This document shows, one piece after another, positions 12,001 to 22,000 of a stretch of DNA of 64,000 nucleotides (positions are counted from its first letter, which is position 1; every line of letters begins with the position of its first letter). Source of the DNA: Onchidella celtica (Eukaryota; Mollusca; Gastropoda; Systellommatophora; Onchidiidae). The position numbers were made by a program, and so were the translations under genes. The notes beneath the pieces are model-generated. The model saw nothing but the letters and a program-made list of their open reading frames with translations. It was not told the DNA's origin and ran no database searches. The stretch lies in NCBI GenBank assembly GCA_963931925.1, contig OZ007580.1, forward strand, positions 8,504,134 to 8,568,133, written 5' to 3'.

Positions 12001-15000
12001 TGATCTCAGGTCTCTGGTCGTGTCGTTAGTGATCATACCGACAGGTTGGTCGTTCGCATAATAGATAACATAACCATAAATCTGTGAAATGGCGGAACTC
12101 CAACAACTAATGAAGTTGGGTAAGGAACTTGGCCTGGAGGGAGAAGAGCTACGCGGCTGGATTAAAGAACAGCAGGCGGATTTGCGCGATGAGCGTGCTA
12201 AGGATAGAGAGCGAGAAAAAGAGGCTCAAGAGCGACAGAGAGAACAGGAAAGAGAGGCTAAGGATAAGGAAGAGGAAAGAGAGTTTAAGTTGAAGGAGTT
12301 AGAGGCTCAGCAACAGGAAAGGGAGTTTAAGTTAAAGGAGTTGCATCAGCAACAGGAGAAACAGGCTCAGGAGAGGGAGTTAAAGTTAAAGGAGATAGAG
12401 GCGCAAGTAAAGATTGCGGAGTTAGAACTCAAGAGGAATACGCCAACGGAAACGGTTGAGCGGCAGGTACACAATAAAGGTGGCGTTAGGATTAAGCTCC
12501 CTACGTTCGACGACCGGAAGGACGACATAGACGCCTTCCTTTACAGGTTCGAACTGAACGCACAATTGCAATGGGGGGAAAATAAGGAATTATGGGCCAC
12601 GTACCTGGCATCGCTATTGCAGGGGCGAGCGTTAACCTACTTTAAAGAGCTACAGCGCGAAGACGTGCAAGACTACGATAAGCTGAAGGCTTTGCTGCTT
12701 CGCCGATTTGCGCGTACCGAGGAATATTTCCGGGAGCAGTTTAGGCGAGCACGTGCAGACACCAGGGAGGACTTTGCTGCCTTCGTCGCGAGACTAACGG
12801 AGTATTTCGCGAACTGGGTAGACCTGGCGCATGTGGGCGCGGATTTTGCTAAACTGAAAGACTTAATGATCCGTGACCAGCTGTACGCGTCGTGCCACAA
12901 AGATCTGGTGGCTTTCCTGAAAGAGAACGAACCCGCGACGGTGCAGGAGGCGTCTAAGTTGGCGGAGGCATACCGTACGGCGCATCCGTCCAAACCAGTC
13001 GCCAGGGCATACGTCCAAGATGCTGGGTACGTCGCCGTTGTCGAGGGGTCGCCGGCAGGACTTAGGGACAGGTCGCGCCAGCGCGGTGCCTATAGCGGGC
13101 AAGGCCAGGGGCAGCATAGGGGCTATCACCAATCACCGGCATATGGATCCGGTAAGTTTGACCGAGCAGGAGGGCTAGGTCGCGGTAATGGGGGGGGGGG
13201 GCGAGTTGTGACCTTTGCCGATGACCGACGGCATAGGGACTCTAGTTCCGGTCGCGAGGGGTCACGGGGACCCAGGCCTAGGGCAGCACAGGGAGCGGAG
13301 TGTTGGACTTGCGGACGCGTGGGTCACTTTTCCCGCGAGTGTAGGGCCGCGAAGTGTTGGAACTGCGGAAGAGCAGATCACATCAGCGTGAACTGCCCTG
13401 CAGGTAGGATAGCGGCGAACGTGGACAGTAGCTCCAGTCCAGGCTCCCCAAATAAATTTCATCATGCGGCCGCGTGTGTTACATCGGACAACGGAGGCGG
13501 ACAGTATTCTAAGTGTCCCAGTTGTGAGAAGTTATTATCTTCCGGTGTTTTACCTTGTGGGAGAAAGATCCCCGTTATAAATTCATGTCATACAGGAGGT
13601 GGTCTTAGGGTTTATCCGGGGTTTGTTGGGGACGAACCGGTCTCGGTTTTACGAGATACGGGATCTACCGTTGTGGGAGTGCATAGAGACTGCATTCGGG
13701 ATTCACAGCTTACAGGTGAGACTGTCCCGTGCATCCAATTTTCGGGGGCCATTGAGAAATTACCCATGGCAAGAATAATGATAGTTACACCTTTCCTTAG
13801 CGGGGAAGTCGAAGCAGTCGTTGGTTGTTTTCCAGGCGCCCAGCTCATCATTGGGAATGTATCACGGGTAGTTTCCCCTTCCGATGAGAACGTGCAAGCA
13901 TGGTCGCAATCAAAAGGTATTGACTTTTGCGCCGCGGTCGAAACACGTCGACGGGTAGCTGATAAAGATAAGATTAGACCTTTGGCTACGCCAGCGGTCA
14001 ACCTAGATATCACGCCAGAGCGCTTGGCGAGATTACAAAGGGAGGACCCATCATTAAACCCATGTTTTGGGGAAGCGCGAACCGAGAAAACGAGGAGATA
14101 TAAGAACGGGTCATCTTCTTTTTTTGTTCAGGCGGGCATTCTGTTCCGTAAGTATGTAACGGTGTCCTCCATTTTAAAGCAGGTCGTTGTGCCAGCGTTG
14201 CTGATCGCAACAGTATTGCATTTGGCACATGATGTCCCATTAGCGGGTCATATGGGGATAGCTAGAACCAAAGAAAGGGTTCTTAAAAATTTTTACTGGC
14301 CATCGATCCACAGAGATGTGCAGGTCTATTGTAAGACGTGCAGTGCGTGCCAAAAGACGACGCATAAGGGTCGTACACCCCAGGCCCCTCTTCAGAAGAT
14401 CCCCACGGTCTCGGAACCGTTTAAAAAGGTCTCGATAGACCTTGTTGGCCCCATTCACCCAGCGACCGATAGGGGGAATCGATTTTTCTTAACGGTCATA
14501 TGTAATGCTACGAGATGGCCAGAGGCGGTTCCTCTGCGGACCATAACGTCTGAGGCAGTCGCGGAAGCGTTGTTTGCAATTTTCGCTAGGGTAGGAATAC
14601 CAGAGCAAATTCTGTCTGATAGGGGCGCGCAATTTACGTCGCAGATGATGAAGGAATTGTTCCGCTTATTCAGTATACAACCCATCACTACCACCCCTTA
14701 TCATCCGCAGGCTAATGGCATGTGCGAGAGATTGAACTCGACGTTGAAGTCGATGCTGCGTAAGGTAGCTGCTGATCGCCCTAAAGATTGGGATAGATAT
14801 ATCCCTGCAGTGTTATTCGCGTACAGAGAGGTACGGCAGGAGTCAACGGGATTCTCGCCGTTCGAAATGATGTACGGTCGTAGTCCTAGGGGCCCAACTG
14901 ATGTTCTTCGGGACATGATGACGTCGCCATCATCGGGAGACGATGAGCAGATTTCGGTGTTTCAGTACCTTGTTGATTTAAGAGAAAGACTATCTTCAGC

Positions 15001-18000
15001 GCGCACTATAGCACAAGAAGCTTCTGGTATCGCTTCGAAAAGAGCAAAAGACTATAAAGATAGAGGTTCCAAACTGAGAATTTTTAAGCCAGGAGACAAG
15101 GTCCTATTGTTGTTACCTACGGACCATAATAAGTTATTGATGACATGGAAAGGTCCTTATGTTATTGAGCGAGTTGTTTCAAAGGTAGATTACGCTATCC
15201 ACATTGATGGAACGAGTAAGGTTTTCCATGTTAATATGCTACAGAGATTTTATGAGAGACCACAGTATCTGTGTGCACAGACAAGACCAGAGGAGACTGT
15301 CTTCTCTGCTGCTTGTACGGGGGTCGTAGACCAGTTGGACTGTGACGTAAGCGACACCGAGGCGCAGGAAGAGTTACAAATTCAATTGCCGGAGTTAACT
15401 GCGACACAAGGTTACAGGGACGTAAAAATTAACCCTGACCTTACGAGTTCAAGGAGTAGGGAACTTGAGTCCCTGTTAGCGTCATTCCCGGATGTTGTTA
15501 CGGATTTGCCGGGTCGCACTACGGTGATCCAGCACCAAATAAAGTTGACTTCGGATAAGCCAGTATTTCTTAGACCGTATCCGCTGCCTTTTTCTTCGAG
15601 AGATAGAGTCATAAAGGAAGTTGAGTCAATGTTGAAGTTAGATGTCATAGAACCATCAACATCGCCGTATTCATCACCCATCGTCCTCGTGAAAAAACTT
15701 GATGGATCGGTGCGGTTCTGTATTGATTTTCGAAGATTGAACACTATTACGGTAGGCGATAGGGAGCCTATTCCGTTTCAGGAGGAATTAATAGCTTCAT
15801 TGGCCGGGTCCACGTGGTTTTCCAAGATAGATTTAACGAAAGGGTATTGGGAAATCCCGCTTACTGAGGAGTCTAAACAATACACGGCGTTCCAAACGCC
15901 CATTGGATTATTCCAATTTAAGGTCATGCCATTTGGGTTGGTAAACGCGCCAGCGACGTTTGCACGATTAATGAGACTAGTGTTGAAGGACATACCTAAT
16001 GTCGTGTCATTCTTTGATGATATAGCATGCCATACGTCGACATGGTCTGATCATATTCAGACACTAACAGTAATTTTTAAACGATTACGTCATTTTGGGT
16101 TAACTGCTAAACCCGCAAAGATGGATTTGGCATGTCCAGAGATAATATTCTTAGGACATATTGTGGGTAGAGGTGTTCAGAGACCTGAAGAAACAAAAAT
16201 TGACAAGTTAGTAGGGTTGCAAATCCCTAAAACAAAGAAACAAGTCAGAAGCTTAGTGGGAATTTTAAATTATTACAGAAAGTTCATTCCAAATTTTTCC
16301 TCCTTGTCATCTTCTCTTACTGACCTTACTAAGAAGGGACAACCCGATAAGGTCCAGTGGACGTCTGAATGTCAGACATCATTTGATAATTTGGTGACAG
16401 CATTATCATCGTCACCCATTTTGATATTACCCGATTTTCGATCTAATTTTATCCTCAGAACGGATGCGTCGGACTCTGGTGTCGGCGCTTGTCTTCTACA
16501 GGAGAAGAACGAATGTCTCCATCCTGTATGTTATGTCAGTAGGAAGTTATTGCAGAGAGAAAGAAAGTATTCTGTGATAGAGCGTGAGTGTCTTGCCATT
16601 GTCTGGTCCGTCCAGAAACTAGGACGTTATCTCATGGGACGAGAATTTTGTATCCAGACGGACCACAAGCCACTGACATTTTTGTCGAAGAATCGTTCGT
16701 CCAGCCCACGCTTGTCTAGATGGGCATTGGCTTTACAGCCGTACACCTTCGTTATTCAACCAATTCCAGGAACCAGCAATCATATCGCCGACTACCTTAG
16801 TCGAGCCTAGGGGAAGATTTCAGGAGCTTATACATCGGAGGACAGGAACATTGACAGGATCTGTGTGAATGAGTCGACTTTAAAATATTGACATTATAAA
16901 TATGATATGAAGAATGGTTGATAGGTTGAGTGGTTTTTGATTCTGTATTAGATATTGTGTTTAGTTAGCTATTTATGATGTGACACATATATGCATATTG
17001 CAGGGCATATTGATCATATATTTTTCCCTGATTTCGGTATTCTATATACTAGGGGAACTGCTAGGTCATTTTCTAGTGTAGGTATTGCTCACGCTCACTC
17101 GTTGACAGTCATCTTGATGCGATTTGAAATTAATTGCATTAATTTTTTTGGGGTGGGGGATGATGTCACGAGTGGAGTGAGTGCAATTAAGGGGATTGCT
17201 ACAGAGCGGGTGTAGAATAAGAAGAGCTCACGACAGACGGATAGGAAAAGACGTGAAAGGGGAAGAGTAAAAATAACTCATGCAGACAAGTGGGAAAAGC
17301 GTGCGTGTATGAGTGGTGTGGAAGTCTGAATGAGGCGAAAGCGCTGGATTACTATCACTGCAAGTTAGAAGGTCCTACGGATCGGACCTGTGAATAAAAG
17401 CCCATCGGGCGGACATAAAGGGAAGCAGTCGAGAAGACTAGTGAGAGTCTTTCCAGTTATGACTGGTATGTAGAACGTTGATTGATTATTATGATTGATG
17501 TATTATATTATATTCGTCTATTACCATGATGTGAATAAGTATATGTGAGGAATGTGGAAGTCCTTGATATTGGATATAGCAATGTGCGCCACGAGCGATA
17601 GATGAAAGTGAGTTCATGGATTTGTAGCGCGAGTGAGTAGTGTGTACTCCGATGGAAGTGTGTTACCGTAAGATGTGTGGTGAGTGAAAGGTGAACTAGT
17701 GTGTGTACGTTTCATGGGTTGTAAGGAGAGGTGGAGTGAATAGAAATGGTAGGGTATTATACCAATGTAATGTTATTCTTGTAGGTGTCGGGGACGGGCC
17801 GCAGAGCCACCTCGATGAGCACAGGGGATAGGCCAGCATAGGGCCGGAGGCCACACATAGGCCAGAAGTGAGGCTGTCAGTGTAGGACAGTGGAGGCACA
17901 TAAAGTCGTGGCAGTCAGGCCACGGACAGGGACGTAGATATGAGAGTGAATGAGATACTATATTGTTGCCATGTTGATAGGCTAGTGAACTGATACTATG

Positions 18001-18997
18001 TTGTTGCCATGTTGATGGCTATGGAAATAATAATGTGTTATTGCCCTGCTGAGGTGCTAGGGGAGTGCTAAGGTGTATGACAATAGGAAGGTGATATTAA
18101 TGTGCTATTAAGACCCTGAGGGGAGAGGCTGAGGCCGAAGTGCCTTTAGGAGTAACTACCGGATTGTGGATCCGAGGGAGAGTGTGTGTGAGAATAAGGC
18201 CGTTGTACGGCAGTGCATTTCAATAATATAATGTATGTAATTGCGCTATTATATGTATAATTATGTTTAATAAATGTGTGAGTCTGATGGGTTGTTCTGT
18301 TAAGTGTTAAACTTGTTTGTTCGTGATTGTTGTCCTGTCATACTTATTACATCTCCCAGTCTGGGATTTGTGACATAGTTGTTCGTTAAATGTATGTATT
18401 GTATAGTGTTACTGTTTTTCTCTGTTCATACCACCCTGGAGAGAGAATATAGAGGTTGCCTGCATGTTAAACATTTCTGCCAAGATTAGTGAAGTGAACT
18501 TTAACAAGACCATCTAGTTAAAGCAAAGTATATCCTGCCGTCGAGCTGGATTTATAGAAAACGGGGGGCGAATATGATGTCCTTATGTGGACAGCAGTTG
18601 CAGGCTGAGGACAATGATGATTATCCCCTTGTACAATTCATTGTGATATGACAGTCTGCAAAACAAATGTTACTTCTAATTTGACCATGAAATATTGAAA
18701 TAAGAATCCGTCACCCATGCTTTGAAGCTTAAATGACGTGAACATTTACAAACTGTTGAATAAAGGAAAAGTGATTCTTGGCGCTGTTAACCCTTTTTAT
18801 GTGATGACGTTTTGCACTCTCTCGGTGACAGATGCGGAAATCCAAATCCTTTTGCTTCTGACAACCGATGGAACACGTACGGGCTGGTCTTGCTCAGTAA
18901 AAAGACGATGAATAGGGCATCCGTCACTAGTTACTTCCCCGGAAGGAACATGACTGTGGCACGGGGCTATATCGAAGCAGATGTAGGTGTTGGTTTG

Positions 18998-19033
<36 letters not shown>

Positions 19034-22000
19034 TCTTAATATTATTACTGTTGTTGTGTTGCCCGATGTCATACATCTGAAACACTTTCTAATATTTCAA
19101 CAAATATTTCCTTTGTTTTTCTTTGGCGATAAAATAAATCAAATTATAATTATGTTTACATTTATTTGATTACTTTAAATAACTTTTGTAACTTTCATTA
19201 TTTTATTTTTTGAAACTATGAAAGGCAATGAAGTAGAGGGTTAATTTTGTTGTTGTTGTTGTTGTTGTTGTTGTTGATAGCCTAACAGTAAGTTTGGTCA
19301 CCGTCTTGTTTATTTATTTGTTATTACGGTAATTATGGTGTAAGTGGTGCAGTTGGCGCTGTTGCAAATGGTTTCCTCCTCTTCCTTTTCCTTCTTCTCT
19401 GTGAACATGTTCCACTGCTTGTCTTATTAATGTGTTTTTTGAATACCCATCAACTTCTTTTTTTCATTTTGTAATTAATCAGAAAGGAGAGTTTTGGCCT
19501 TTAGGTCTTCATAACTGACCTTTTATGTCTTAAATATTTATTGTCAAAAGTCACTGGACCAGTGCTGTAATTGTCGTTCACAGATCCAGGATGTAGGGAA
19601 GGTGGTATGTACTCATCTCACCTCTTACTTTGAGCTCTACTTCGAGTGTAAGTGTACATTCCAACTTTGACAAAAGGTCGATTTAGGGGAAAATGGTTAA
19701 ATTGGGATCCGGGGGTGGGGGGGGGGGGGTAATTTTTACTTGCCTTTCAATCTGTCGTAGAAGAAAGAAAAAAACAGCTCGAGTCGTGCTTCAGTATTCC
19801 CTGACGTCCTCGAAGTCATAGAATCCTTTGTCTTTCTCCATCTTTACGCCGGACACCATTAGAAGAGAGGAGAGCAAAAAACAAAGTAAAAATATTTTAT
19901 AAGGGCAGGGAAGGAAATATCCATATCCCACTGAACCACCTCAGCATTAATACCAGAGGCAACAGAAGGAATAATATAAAATATAACATCCCAAGCTCAC
20001 GGATTAACAGCCATCTTTATTCTTTTTACCCTAGTGTCATCAGGATGTGGAACAACCTCCCGGCAGAAGTCCAAACACTACCGTCTGCAACGACTTTCGA
20101 CAATGAATTAAAGAACATAATTATCCGTTGCAGCTACCATTGTAACTAAAGTGCGGGTTGTATTTCTGTGCACAATCTGGAAACCAAGAGATATTTATAC
20201 CAGAGTTATTATATACAAAAGATTTTACACAACTAAGATATTTTTAAATGGTCTTAACATCTATGAAGGTTTTACCCTGCTTTTAGCCTCAGAGGAGCGA
20301 CGTTGAGTCGCATATATTAGTGCAGTTGGGGGAATCGTCTTCTAGACGTGCCAACTATGAAAGAAGAAGAAGAAGAAGAAGATCTTTCACCAACCTCCAA
20401 GCCAAAAATAAAAAAAAACACCTCCGTTTTTTATTTTTCCTTCTTAGAAACGATGTACACAGCGACCACATAATTATGACCCCAAAAAAAAAAAAAAGAC
20501 ACCTTAATTTTCCAATCCCAACATTATCTGCTGTAAATCTGCCTTAAAATTTTCACTCTCACTTTCTTTTGGAATTTTGAACTCTGAACTAAATGTTTGT
20601 CAATCTTACACCCCTCAGTGATCCCCACAGGATTTGTCTACCCATAGACTTTGTATGATGAACAGTTTTGTGTGATTTTAGTGCCTGTGATGGGTTCAAA
20701 TAAGATTAGATGTTTATTACTCACGGGTGGAAACATTTTATCTATCTATGATGACGAGTAGTGTATTCTGATATATTATTATGCGGGCATCAAAATTTTG
20801 TAAGTGCTTAGGGCTTGTATAGGTCTTAACCCGGCCCTGTAGGTACCTCACTTACATAACAGGCATACAAATCGATACACTCTTCACTCACAAAGACAAA
20901 CATATATATGTATAGGAGACTGTAATAGAAAGTCCATCCTGGAGAGGTCACAAACGTGATTTTAGACAAAACGTTTTCCCCTCTAACGCGTGAAGCATCA
21001 CAAGAAATCAGTAGTCCGGGGTATATGTGGAAATTATGATGGGAAGATAACTTAATGGTATCATCTTCTTTCTTAAATCACACCCTTTAGATGCAGGGAA
21101 TATGAACAGATGATGGGAAACATTTGGCAGCAACCATTTTCTATCATAGTCTCATCCAGATACACATGAGATCGCTCATACTCGCTGCAAAACAGTTTAA
21201 CCAAAACCCGAGGCTCGAAAAAAAGATAGAAAACGTCAGGGTACCCAGATTTTTCAGATGACATTTGACCTTGAAATTAGCAAATCACGAACATCTCAGT
21301 CCCTACTGCACTAACAGCAATGAACTTGCCCAACAGATGACCTTGACTTTGGCAGTTATGACGTACAGCAGCGTGAGGAGATCGGGGTCACTCTCAACAA
21401 ATTTCGGGGTACGGACCACATCCTTTTGGGAGACCTCAATATGGGACCTGTTGTTAGCAGCACCGACCCGGAGAAAAACCTCAACGGAGAGATGACAGAA
21501 AATTACAGAACTCTTGTTAGCTCTGGATACCGGTAAGCCCCTAGCGAAAAAAGTATCCTCAACAAGCAAGGGAGAACTCATTAGACCCAGACACAGAGAC
21601 ATAAGCTGTCTAAATCGCATTGTTGTACTTGGCTCAGCTTATCGCAGTTAACCCTTGTCCTTTCTGATACAAGCCTACATTATGAAGGTATCATACCAAG
21701 CCCGGAACGACATAGATAGCTGCTGGTAGATAAGAAGTGCACACCATAATTTCGTATATTTTCTTGGTAAATCCGGGAAGACCCTATCATACCAAGCCCG
21801 GTCAGAAACAGTCAGCTTCTACCACTATTTCTTGGGTGTATATTTCAGTGGCAGCTACTGGCTGTGACATTCCGAACTTAGTATGATACCTCCCCCGCCT
21901 CTCCACTTCCATACCCTTAGACGTTCTATCTAACCATCTGGTACCCAGCCTTCCATGTATAGCTATGATGCTTTGTGTTCCAAGAGTATTCTTGCATTCA

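Larger units (their letters stand above)
9929..18375 (+). mobile_element. Full-length Gmr1-like (Ty3/gypsy) LTR retrotransposon in gene A intron 4
   Basis: Length 8447 bp, flanked by 5-bp target-site duplications TAGTT (9924-9928 and 18376-18380). Two 1212-bp LTRs begin TGTCAC and end GTGACA. Inside are a primer binding site, a leader of about 0.9 kb, one Gag-Pol ORF, a short 3' region and a polypurine tract. The pol order protease-integrase-RT-RNase H assigns it to the Gmr1-like group by established criteria. It sits in the same orientation as gene A between exons 4 and 5. The intact ORF and LTRs that look the same along their length indicate a recent insertion, probably still able to move. 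Confidence 0.95.

Noticed and set aside
12673..15993. Several antisense ORFs of 70-133 codons
   Set aside because: Shadows of the gag-pol ORF, without domains.
21265..21495. ORF starting MTLKLANHEHLS, and an apparent 2-nt frameshift between genes A and B
   Set aside because: The shared CAG acceptor before ATGACC, with a CACTAAC branch point, gives both genes an in-phase exon. The upstream bases are intron.
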